DNA of 5,321 bases from Bacillota bacterium (GTDB lineage Bacteria; Bacillota; Clostridia; Christensenellales; CAG-138): assembly GCA_023451115.1 (NCBI GenBank), contig JAEXFV010000135.1, positions 1 to 5,321 of the forward strand, written 5' to 3'. Position numbers and translations under genes: made by a program. The stretch's first letter is position 1. Every line of letters begins with the position of its first letter. Below, one piece after another: positions 1 to 5,321 of this stretch. Below the pieces are notes generated by a model. The model was not told the origin of the DNA and searched no databases. It saw only the letters and a list, made by a program, of their open reading frames with translations.

Positions 1-66
1 GACGTGACGGACTCAAAATCCGTTGGTAGCGATACCGTGTGGGTTCGAGTCCCACCTTCGGCACCA
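1..66 (+). tRNA. tRNA-Leu (anticodon CAA), 5' end cut off by the window
   Basis: The 3' three quarters of a leucine tRNA that reads UUG codons. The anticodon stem ACGGA (7-11) pairs with TCCGT (19-23) around a 7-base loop with CAA at 14-16. A long variable arm (GGTA 25-28 with TACC 33-36) marks class II. The T arm GTGGG/CCCAC (39-43 and 51-55) carries loop TTCGAGT. The 3' acceptor strand CTTCGGC (56-62), discriminator A63 and encoded CCA (64-66) follow. About 20 bases (5' acceptor strand and most of the D arm) lie left of the window. tRNA 3' ends are common integration sites, which suits the mobile-element genes that follow. Confidence 0.95.
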
Positions 67-71
67 TGCGG

Positions 72-104
72 AAACCCTAGATAAATTCTAGGGTTTTTAT
101 TATT
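72..104 (+). terminator. Rho-independent terminator of the tRNA-Leu transcript
   Basis: A perfect 10-bp stem (72-81 with 87-96, core CCCTAGA/TCTAGGG) closes a 5-base loop, TAAAT. A T-rich run, TTATTATT, follows at 97-104. It starts 5 bases after the tRNA CCA, so it ends plus-strand transcription of the tRNA gene or cluster. Confidence 0.85.
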
Positions 105-152
105 GGTTTCTATCCCAAAAACCCACTTTTTTTATTTATCTTATATAAAATA

Positions 153-178
153 TCCCCGTACTCAATCGAGTACGGGGG
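153..178 (-). terminator. Hairpin terminator for the leftward (minus-strand) genes
   Basis: CCCCGTACTC (154-163) pairs perfectly with GAGTACGGGG (168-177) around an AATC loop, and a T-G wobble at 153/178 extends the stem. It lies just beyond the stop codon of the Rha-like gene at 186. Read on the minus strand, it is followed by an A/T-rich tail (ATATTTTATATAA). The tail has no long uninterrupted U-run, so efficiency is uncertain. The arrangement fits termination of the Rha-like gene and of any read-through from the large gene at 976-5321. Confidence 0.6.
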
Positions 179-185
179 AAAAGTG

Positions 186-740
186 CTAGGCAACAATTTG
201 TTTCATACACCGTGTTGCCATAAAGTCTTTGATTTCCGGGTAGCCCATCCCTATGTTAATAAGACTGCTTACCAGAATTTCCATGGCTTCCACTTCCTTG
301 AGCTGTTCGGCGGTCAGGTAATCCCGCAAACTCTCCTTTGGATTTACCCCATAATCCTCTTGCAGTTCCTTGAACGGCTTTCCAAATAAGGTCTGATAAA
401 TCAGCTTGGTATAGTTGGGGTAGGCAAACCGCTTATTGGGGCTGTCGGCAATCTTCATCTTTATGGTATCTGTAAGAATATGCCGTATCATTACCCCTTT
501 GGCGCGCTCGATTTCCCATTGCTGACGCTCGTTATATATTCTCTTAAGCTCTGCCTCCATATCATTAAAGGCATTAATGTATTCTTCTTTAAACCGAGAG
601 GCTTTTTCCCCGGTATATCCCATAACTAAAAACACAAATCCATCCCTGGTCATGATAACACACGGCTGTGTTTTCCCACGTTCATCAACATAATCTGACG
701 GCACGAAATTGTGCCGCGAAAATTCTGGTGAGCAATCCAA
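186..740 (-). CDS. Rha-family phage regulatory protein, N-terminally truncated (probable pseudogene)
   Basis: Rha proteins are phage-encoded regulators or antirepressors that interfere with growth of some phages in certain host backgrounds. In the 184-residue reading, the Rha signature covers about residues 1-66, including MTRDGF (30-35), FLVMGYTG (37-44) and an FKEEYINAFNDME helix. About residues 70-184 resemble the C-terminal ORF6C/ANT-type domain (LIYQTLFGK, LRDYLTAEQL). The 5' end is defective. The only in-frame start is a TTG at 738-740 with no Shine-Dalgarno. Family-like residues (HAALLYRIEI, 741-770) continue upstream of it without a Met, and an in-frame TAA at 792-794 closes the frame. 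The usual winged-helix N-terminus is therefore mostly missing, consistent with a deletion near 771-795. Any expression would need read-through from the large gene to the right. Family assignment is firm; function is doubtful. Confidence 0.8.
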   Translation of the reverse strand: MDCSPEFSRHNFVPSDYVDERGKTQPCVIMTRDGFVFLVMGYTGEKASRFKEEYINAFNDMEAELKRIYNERQQWEIERAKGVMIRHILTDTIKMKIADSPNKRFAYPNYTKLIYQTLFGKPFKELQEDYGVNPKESLRDYLTAEQLKEVEAMEILVSSLINIGMGYPEIKDFMATRCMKQIVA

Positions 741-795
741 TATTTCAATGCGGTACAGCAGAGCGGCATGATTTATGCAACTTACAGTTTTTTAA

Positions 796-824
796 TTGAT
801 ATGGTTTTATGGATTTGCTACAAT
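796..824 (+). promoter_or_regulatory. Sigma-A-type promoter with extended -10
   Basis: A -35 box TTGATA (796-801) lies exactly 17 bases from a -10 box TACAAT (819-824). TGC directly before the -10 gives the extended TGn motif. Transcription should start near 831, about 25 bases before the ATG of the short plus-strand ORF at 856. It is one of the best promoter matches in the window, and it drives what looks like only a gene fragment, away from both neighbouring minus-strand genes. Confidence 0.7.
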
Positions 825-855
825 AATACTAAACTAAAGGGAAGGGAGATTCAGT

Positions 856-990
856 ATGACTGTTAATGAAATTATTAAATGCTCTAAAGTCATTGAGCGC
901 AAACACAAACCTTCCTTTAAAATAGAAAATCGGCATTATAGAATGAATATAGACCTTACCTGTCCTAACGATAAGTTATTCCCGATATAG
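856..990 (+). CDS. Short plus-strand ORF, probably the 5' remnant of a broken gene
   Basis: A 44-residue ORF with ATG at 856-858 and TAG at 988-990. A strong Shine-Dalgarno (AAGGGAG, 842-848) sits 7 bases before the ATG, and a near-consensus promoter lies at 796-824, so start and expression signals are convincing. The peptide is polar and basic (VIERKHKPSFKIENRHYRM in the middle) with no signal peptide or membrane segment. I do not recognise a family. Its last 15 bases overlap the 3' end of the oppositely oriented polyvalent gene, and there is no terminator. This looks like the first ~40 codons of a longer protein cut off where two sequences were joined near 970-985. It could instead be a genuine small peptide gene. 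Confidence 0.45.
   Translation: MTVNEIIKCSKVIERKHKPSFKIENRHYRMNIDLTCPNDKLFPI
970..985. other. Probable deletion/recombination junction between two broken genes
   Basis: Two convergent genes end in each other here. The minus-strand polyvalent protein stops after LDDSLYRE (TAA, 976-978), a point where I expect relatives to run on through more helical sequence. The plus-strand ORF from 856 dies within 12 bases on the other side of the same point. Neither has a terminator. A deletion fusing two distant parts of one element would explain both. The exact breakpoint cannot be placed without relatives to align. Confidence 0.4.
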
Positions 991-3900
991 GCTATCATCT
1001 AATTCCGTAGATTGCTCAATGACAGCTTTTGCCAAGCCAGTCGCGGCTGCCTCAATTTGGCTCCAGGCCCCATCGTCCCCCGTTGCTTCGTATATTTGCC
1101 CGAACAGCGTTTCCAGGTTATCCGTCAGTGTGGCTTTATCATATTGGCTTTGATACCCTTTTAACATCTGCCCTGCCAGCCGTTCCAGCGACTTCCGGTT
1201 TACCTTCCTGCCCTTGGTTAGCTTAAACTGCTCTTTCAGCAGTTCGTTCGCTTCCCACAGGCTCTCATTCTCCGCTGCAAGGCGTTCTACATCTACTTTT
1301 GATGTGTCTTTCATTGAAAACCTTGCATTTTCCGTGGAATTATTGCGTATACTGGGATTGACAGAGGTACCCTGTTGTGATATCTTTGAATTGGGCACAG
1401 CATTTCTGCTGACTTCGCTTATGCGTTGATCGGTAGCTGTGTCCTTTTTGCTCTGCCGCTCCATTATAGTTGTCGGGTTTAGGTTAATAATGTCATATAG
1501 CAGCATATTCCCACTTTTTGTAGTTCCTACAATCACCGTTGCTGTATAATCATTATTGCCAACACGCAGTAAAATATCACCCCTCGCAAACTGCCTTATA
1601 TCATCTTTTCTAGGGTGAAGTAGCGCCTCATCGACAAAATTCCTCGATGCACGCATAATTTCATCTGCATTATTTGTAGCCCGCAGCTTATCAGCATACG
1701 CAGCACTGTCATGCAGTAGCGCCCATTGCATATACTTTGAAAATGTCATTTCCTTGCGACTGGTCTTATTGATATATATAGTGTTTTTCCCAATCGCTAT
1801 GCTATTCGGAAACTTTGTTGCAAGGTTTCTTTTAACTGTTTTCACCCAATCTTGCTTAGGTACTCCGCTCAAAATGTCCTGCTCTACTGCCACGAAGGGC
1901 CGATTATGAACATCATACTTAACAGCCTGCCTTATATTCCCATTTGTGGCGCCTACATCAGTCTCTAGTCCTTCAAACGCCGCACCTTCCAGTGCCGCAT
2001 CAAACAGGACTGCTATGTTGCGGATAGCGTCAATATCCCCCTTGATGGCTTCCATCTGCTCCCAGCTGTCTGATCGGGTCAATTCATTGAATATCTGGGA
2101 AAGCGTATCCAGAAAGTCATTTAAGAAGTCAACAATCCGTTCCGCCAGCGTCCAATCTTGCCGTACCAGTTCCTTTACATACGCTTCATCACTCAGAATG
2201 ACGGGAACCGTATTTGCAATCACTTCCTCACGGGCTGTGGCCTCATCGTACCCGAACTGCTCCATCTGCCTCTGGATTAATTCCTCAACATTCTGCCCAT
2301 TCTGCTCCAGAACGCTGATTACATAATCTTCCAGCACGCTGTATTCGCTGTCATTGAAAGAACGAATATAGTGTACCAGCTCATGAATGCCAAAATACAT
2401 ATATCCCTGAGCAGTAGCATCTAAGGCAATATGCATTTCACCTGTAGATGGATCAAAGTATGCATTGCTGCCACTTTGTACAGTGTTCCCATCCCGGTCT
2501 ACTCCTGCAAGGCTATCTTCCACCACAATCCCTATCCCGAATTTCTTCCCCAGCGCGTCCAGAACACGCAATTGGGAACGCTGGCCACGGGATAATGGGC
2601 GATTGGTAAAACGCCGGTTTACGCCGGGCGCTGCTGGTATCTGCGCAACGGTCTCCGGAATTGCCTGTGTGGCCTGTGCAACCTCGGCAGAAACAGCCTC
2701 CTGTATATCCGCTGCAACGCTTTCTACCGCCCTGTTCGCCTTTTCCATCTGGGTCTGGGCTTTCAGCTTAGCAGCCTCCCCTTTGGCCTGCTCTACCGCA
2801 TACTGGGCGTTATATTTGGCCGCAGCCTGTTGGAATGCCCCGGTGTCCCCGGCTTCAATCGCCTGCTGCATAGCCGTGTACAAGGGGGCCAGCCGCGCTG
2901 TTACCTTTCGGCTGCCCACGCTGTCCCGGGAACGCAGGTCGATGTGTTCCCTTTCCCGGTTTACCAGCTTAAATTCCTTTACCGCTGGGGCTTTCTGCTC
3001 ACGCTCCCGGATTTCCGGCATGCTGTAGCTGATGTCGTTCCCGTATTCGTCCTGAAAGGTGTTGCGGGAATATTCTTGATTTTGGTTGCTTTTTTGATCT
3101 AAATTGGATATACTAATATTAGAAGTAGCTGATGATCCACCGGGAATGCTGGTATTTTTTGCCAACACCCCACCGGACAAGGCTACTTTCTTTTTTACGC
3201 CCCAATGGTATACCTGATTTTCTTGCGGAACATCCATAGCGATAACAGCGATACGTATTCCACCCTCAAAATCATCGGACACTAAGGGAACATAATAATA
3301 ATCCCAGCGGTCAACTTCTGCATTTCGAGTTTTCCCGCTATGGAGGTCATGTTCCGTGCTGTAAATATACTCCGCCCGGTCAAATACCTCTTGGCTACGC
3401 ATGAGCATCGCAGCGTCAATCTGCGGAATTTTCCTTGCCTTGGTTGCCTCTTGGATACCACGATCATATACCCGCGCTTCAACAATATCTCCCTGAAAAC
3501 GAAGCTCGATGTTCTCTCCGTCAAACATCAGGTGAAGGATTTCCCGCAAGTCCTCTTTTAGCTGCGATTGCTTTGCTCCCAGTATCCCATTTCGCTGATC
3601 CTTTTTTAAATTCCGTAAATTTGGAAAGTATTCGCTTAAGCTGTCCACGTCATATTGCGTAATCTCAACATAATTCCCCTGCTCCATCATGCTTCGATGG
3701 GCTTTGTCTGCAATACTGTCCTGCGTCCGCCGGTCGTTATACTTCACCATAACAGGCTCTACAGTTTCGCCAATCCTGGCATACTCTGCCTCCCCGCCGA
3801 CAGGCTTTCGGGTGACATCCACCACGCCGTCCTCGGTTTCCTGAGCGCCCAACGCCTCTTCAAACGCTCCATACATCCTATAGATGGCTTCCTGGCTCAT

Positions 3901-5321
3901 ACCAAAGGTATCATTGGATTGTCTGGCGAATGTGGTTTCATACAGGAATTTGCCGTATACATCCGCTACCAGCTCGTGAGAAATGTCCGCATCATCCTGC
4001 GAAGAAAGACGCCTTGACCGCTCCGCAGCGTAACGGTTTTTCTCAAACGGCCCCAGTTTTTCCAGTTCAGCAAGCCCCGCTGCCATAATCGCGCCGTCTG
4101 CATGCGCCGCTTCATGGCCATACAGGAACGCAATATGCGCTGTACCGTTCATTCGCAGGTATACACCGCTGCTATCTGCCCAGCCGTTCCCGTATTCATC
4201 GTCACTCTCATATAAAAAAGCGTCCTTGCCGGTGGCTGTTTTCAGCCAATCCAGCATTGACGCTGTTTTAGGGTCTACCTGGTTTATAAGCCGTATGTTG
4301 GCATCCTGCCCAGTGTTGCGTTTGACTGTATCCAGGTGTCGTTGTATGGAGGCTTCTGTTTCCGGGTTGGACTGCCGCCCCCAGGCTATTCGTACGCTTC
4401 CCCCACCCGAATCAGATCCTGCTCGATCACCCGCAGCAGTTTCAGATTGCCCAGCGGCCATTTGGGAGGAAACCTGCGTTTCATTGCCCGGATATATTCC
4501 GGCATATCCTTCTCCATTTGCTCCAATATTTCCGCTGCTTCCTGGTCTAGCAGAAGCTTCTCCCGAAACCGCTTGACCTGCGGAAACGGTTCCTTGTCCG
4601 TCAGTTGAAAGGTTTCTTCCGGGTAGTCCGGTATATACCGTACCTTGTCCTCCATCCTGCATCCCTCCTTGCTCTTTGTCTGCCCAAATGACCTGTTCCG
4701 GATAAAAGGCGATGTAGGAGGTTCCCTCTCCCTCAAACATATTGGCGTATGCTATGCCGTCATAGCCTTTCTCCGCTAAAAACTCCCGCAGCAGCATAGA
4801 CGCTGGCGCGTCATATGCAAGCCCGTATTCCCGCCCCAGGGTTTCAATCCGCAACTGCTGTTCATAGGTCAGAACGCCCTTCGTATATAATTTTAGGGCA
4901 ACAGCATTTGCATGCCAATTCATAATGTCCGTGGGGATGGTTACAGGGTTTTTAATATCCAGGTAAGCGCGGATGTATCTGCCGCCCTCCCCTTTTTTCC
5001 GCGCCCTGTCCTGGGCTTGTTCCAGCGTGCCAAAATGAAAGCCTACGTCCCCTTTTTCAAAGGAACTGAACTCCGTATCCGGCGTATAATGGTATACCGG
5101 CAATGGATTGCCATCGTCATCCGCCGCGTGGGTGTCCCGCAGTCGCTGCGCAGTCTCCCGGCTTATTCGCCGTCCTTCACTATCCGCAGCGTATACTTCG
5201 CTATTTCGTTCTCCGGGGTTCCCAGCTTCTTGGCCTCCGTCCGAAACCATTCGTACTGGGCTTCCGCCAGGGGTAGCTTGTCCAAGGGGATTGTTTTGCG
5301 CATTCCCCAGCCGTCCGCCAC
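976..5321 (-). CDS. Polyvalent mobile-element protein: ART, two zincin-like domains, BECR-like and LPD3-like modules (truncated at both ends here)
   Basis: Multidomain protein of the phage/conjugative-element polyvalent class, thought to enter the recipient with the DNA and act on host targets. The frame is open to the right edge. The first in-window ATG is 5248-5250 (1424 residues from there) and lacks a clear ribosome binding site, so the true start is probably outside. Numbered from that Met: residues 50-190 resemble an ART-PolyVal ADP-ribosyltransferase (YHYT, GFHFGT, final YIAFYPEQ). 196-290 is a Gly/Ser/Ala linker overprinted by another ORF. 290-470 is zincin-like (HEAAH 379-383, then ELVAD from E426). 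About 500-692 is an AT-rich module resembling BECR-type phage nuclease domains (YSTEHD, DRWDYYYVP). 770-865 is Ala-rich and helical. 880-1060 is a second zincin (HELVH 956-960, EEVIAN 1008-1013). 1108-1262 is LPD3-like (NRPFVAVEQDIL, KLRATNNADEI, LLYDIINL). 1318-1345 is a coiled coil. The C-terminus stops abruptly at SLYRE and looks cut. Domain names come from recognition only; the nuclease and ART calls are less certain than the zincin motifs. Confidence 0.85.
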   Translation of the reverse strand, partial: GGRLGNAQNNPLGQATPGGSPVRMVSDGGQEAGNPGERNSEVYAADSEGRRISRETAQRLRDTHAADDDGNPLPVYHYTPDTEFSSFEKGDVGFHFGTLEQAQDRARKKGEGGRYIRAYLDIKNPVTIPTDIMNWHANAVALKLYTKGVLTYEQQLRIETLGREYGLAYDAPASMLLREFLAEKGYDGIAYANMFEGEGTSYIAFYPEQVIWADKEQGGMQDGGQGTVYTGLPGRNLSTDGQGTVSAGQAVSGEASARPGSSGNIGANGEGYAGIYPGNETQVSSQMAAGQSETAAGDRAGSDSGGGSVRIAWGRQSNPETEASIQRHLDTVKRNTGQDANIRLINQVDPKTASMLDWLKTATGKDAFLYESDDEYGNGWADSSGVYLRMNGTAHIAFLYGHEAAHADGAIMAAGLAELEKLGPFEKNRYAAERSRRLSSQDDADISHELVADVYGKFLYETTFARQSNDTFGMSQEAIYRMYGAFEEALGAQETEDGVVDVTRKPVGGEAEYARIGETVEPVMVKYNDRRTQDSIADKAHRSMMEQGNYVEITQYDVDSLSEYFPNLRNLKKDQRNGILGAKQSQLKEDLREILHLMFDGENIELRFQGDIVEARVYDRGIQEATKARKIPQIDAAMLMRSQEVFDRAEYIYSTEHDLHSGKTRNAEVDRWDYYYVPLVSDDFEGGIRIAVIAMDVPQENQVYHWGVKKKVALSGGVLAKNTSIPGGSSATSNISISNLDQKSNQNQEYSRNTFQDEYGNDISYSMPEIREREQKAPAVKEFKLVNREREHIDLRSRDSVGSRKVTARLAPLYTAMQQAIEAGDTGAFQQAAAKYNAQYAVEQAKGEAAKLKAQTQMEKANRAVESVAADIQEAVSAEVAQATQAIPETVAQIPAAPGVNRRFTNRPLSRGQRSQLRVLDALGKKFGIGIVVEDSLAGVDRDGNTVQSGSNAYFDPSTGEMHIALDATAQGYMYFGIHELVHYIRSFNDSEYSVLEDYVISVLEQNGQNVEELIQRQMEQFGYDEATAREEVIANTVPVILSDEAYVKELVRQDWTLAERIVDFLNDFLDTLSQIFNELTRSDSWEQMEAIKGDIDAIRNIAVLFDAALEGAAFEGLETDVGATNGNIRQAVKYDVHNRPFVAVEQDILSGVPKQDWVKTVKRNLATKFPNSIAIGKNTIYINKTSRKEMTFSKYMQWALLHDSAAYADKLRATNNADEIMRASRNFVDEALLHPRKDDIRQFARGDILLRVGNNDYTATVIVGTTKSGNMLLYDIINLNPTTIMERQSKKDTATDQRISEVSRNAVPNSKISQQGTSVNPSIRNNSTENARFSMKDTSKVDVERLAAENESLWEANELLKEQFKLTKGRKVNRKSLERLAGQMLKGYQSQYDKATLTDNLETLFGQIYEATGDDGAWSQIEAAATGLAKAVIEQSTELDDSLYRE
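1315..1938 (-). other. AT-rich LPD3-like module plus linker inside the polyvalent gene
   Basis: This stretch encodes residues ~1105-1312: the LPD3-like domain (1108-1262) and an Asn/Ser/Gln-rich linker ending before FSMKD. Hand counts of 60-base lines give 33% GC at 1741-1800 and 40% at 1441-1500, against 60-70% in sampled lines of the neighbouring backbone (2581-2640, 2881-2940). The in-frame, compositionally foreign block looks like an inserted effector cassette. Its boundaries are estimates. Confidence 0.5.
3046..3753 (-). other. AT-rich nuclease-like module plus linker inside the polyvalent gene
   Basis: This stretch encodes residues ~500-735: a domain with VDSLSEYFP, MLMRSQEVFDRAEYIYSTEHD and DRWDYYYVP motifs, then an Asn/Ser/Gln-rich linker ending before YSMPE. 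Hand-counted GC is 35% at 3601-3660 and 28% at 3061-3120, against 57% at 4021-4080 and 70% at 2881-2940. The layout matches the second AT-rich module: domain, polar linker, then a backbone re-entry with an S-M pair. I read it as BECR-like from memory of phage polyvalent domains; catalytic residues are not assigned. Confidence 0.45.
4386..4655 (-). CDS. Nested 89-residue protein overprinting the polyvalent gene, unknown function
   Basis: An ATG at 4653-4655 is preceded by a near-perfect Shine-Dalgarno, AAGGAGG (4670-4664), with 8-base spacing. The ORF ends at TAG 4386-4388. The frame is +1 relative to the large gene, which runs through the whole stretch (its residues ~199-289). The product (starts MEDKVRYIPDYPEE) is soluble, charged and mostly helical (FREKLLLDQEAAEILEQMEK, then MPEYIRAMKRRFPPKWP). 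It uses GC-ending codons heavily, like a real gene of this region. The large frame here gives only a Gly/Ser/Ala-rich low-complexity linker. The frame is open further upstream to an ATG at 4736, but that start has no ribosome binding site and intrudes on the ART domain. I do not recognise a family. Either it is a true overlapping gene, or the large gene arose by reading through an older small gene. Confidence 0.55.
   Translation of the reverse strand: MEDKVRYIPDYPEETFQLTDKEPFPQVKRFREKLLLDQEAAEILEQMEKDMPEYIRAMKRRFPPKWPLGNLKLLRVIEQDLIRVGEAYE
4656..4670 (-). promoter_or_regulatory. Strong internal ribosome binding site for the nested ORF
   Basis: On the minus strand AAGGAGGG (4670-4663) lies inside the large gene, and 8 bases separate AAGGAGG from the nested ATG at 4655. 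The large frame also has an ATG at 4660-4662, but it is too close to the Shine-Dalgarno to be its target. This site decides the nested start. Confidence 0.6.
5163..5321 (-). CDS. 3' end of an upstream ORF overlapping the polyvalent gene, unknown function
   Basis: A reading frame enters from the right edge and ends at TAA 5163-5165, giving 52 residues in the window (from VADGWGMRKTIP to YTLRIVKDGE). It is in the same +1 frame, relative to the large gene, as the nested ORF at 4386-4655. It looks protein-like: charged, amphipathic (AEAQYEWFRTEAKKLG) and with mostly G/C-ending codons. The large frame over the same bases gives a Gly/Asn/Pro-rich low-complexity string. It may be the tail of the preceding gene, a nested ORF starting at the ATG 5301-5303, or the true upstream part of the polyvalent protein separated by a frameshift before SEGRRISRETAQ. 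The window cannot decide. No family recognised. Confidence 0.45.
   Translation of the reverse strand: MADGWGMRKTIPLDKLPLAEAQYEWFRTEAKKLGTPENEIAKYTLRIVKDGE

Noticed and set aside
40..66. Duplicated tRNA 3' end as an attachment repeat in the window
   Set aside because: No second copy of the T arm/acceptor sequence was seen on either strand; the far attachment site, if any, is outside.
1946..3102. Long plus-strand open frames opposite the polyvalent gene (1946-2326, 2465-3028, 2830-3102)
   Set aside because: Ser/Ala/Cys-rich translations with no domain or ribosome binding site; antisense shadows of a GC-rich coding region.
3282..3524. 80-codon minus-strand ORF in the same +1 register as the nested gene
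   Set aside because: It overlaps a well-formed domain in the large frame, lacks a Shine-Dalgarno and has a Cys/Arg-rich unstructured translation, so it is likely a shadow.
4629..4640. Perfect 12-bp palindrome CGGTATATACCG
   Set aside because: It lies inside coding sequence of both overlapping ORFs, is not repeated, and a 12-bp palindrome can occur by chance; no promoter nearby.
4583..4655. Short direct repeat encoding DGGQGTV and DGQGTV in the large frame
   Set aside because: Only two imperfect copies, and the nested frame reads them as unrelated sequence; no array.
5163..5250. Programmed -1 frameshift joining the right-edge ORF to the polyvalent frame
   Set aside because: No X XXY YYZ heptamer or obvious downstream stem seen in the overlap; an overlap or mutation is simpler.
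4384..5256. Shared octamer GTACGAAT (minus strand) at the ATG 5250 and at the nested ORF's stop
   Set aside because: Eight bases with little flanking similarity; best explained as chance within similar codon usage.

Overview
The window reads as the degraded end of an integrated mobile element (prophage or integrative conjugative element) next to a tRNA gene in a Clostridia-type Firmicute, probably a gut Lachnospiraceae relative. Three things suggest this: a long-variable-arm tRNA-Leu with encoded CCA followed by a classic intrinsic terminator, strong AAGGAGG-type ribosome binding sites, and a Rha-family phage regulator beside a giant multidomain 'polyvalent' protein of phage and conjugative elements. 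The genus is inference; no taxonomic marker is complete.

Layout, left to right. (1) 1-66: 3' part of tRNA-Leu(CAA), then its terminator (72-104). (2) 153-178: a hairpin suited to end leftward transcription. (3) 186-740, minus strand: a Rha/ORF6C phage regulator that has lost its N-terminal end. (4) About 775-975: a scrap of another locus, with a very good sigma-A-type promoter, a Shine-Dalgarno and the first ~40 codons of a plus-strand gene that runs into the end of the next gene. (5) 976-5321, minus strand: one reading frame, open to the right edge, encoding a polyvalent protein. In order it holds an ADP-ribosyltransferase-like domain, a Gly/Ser/Ala-rich linker, a first zincin-like domain (HEAAH), an AT-rich nuclease-like module, an Ala-rich helical stretch, a second zincin-like domain (HELVH), an AT-rich LPD3-like module and a coiled coil. 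It then stops abruptly, where I expect relatives to continue.

Two shorter ORFs in the same alternative frame (+1 relative to the large frame) lie where the large protein is low-complexity linker. One, at 4386-4655, has an excellent ribosome binding site and codon use like a real gene. The other, at 5163-5321, enters from the right edge. This overprinting is the least ordinary feature of the window.

Polyvalent proteins of this type are thought to be injected or transferred with the element's DNA to counter host defences or modify host targets. The two compositionally foreign modules fit effector cassettes swapped into a conserved backbone. The left end (truncated regulator, orphan 5' gene end, C-terminally cut polyvalent gene) fits decay by deletion after integration near the tRNA. 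No integrase or attachment repeat is visible.
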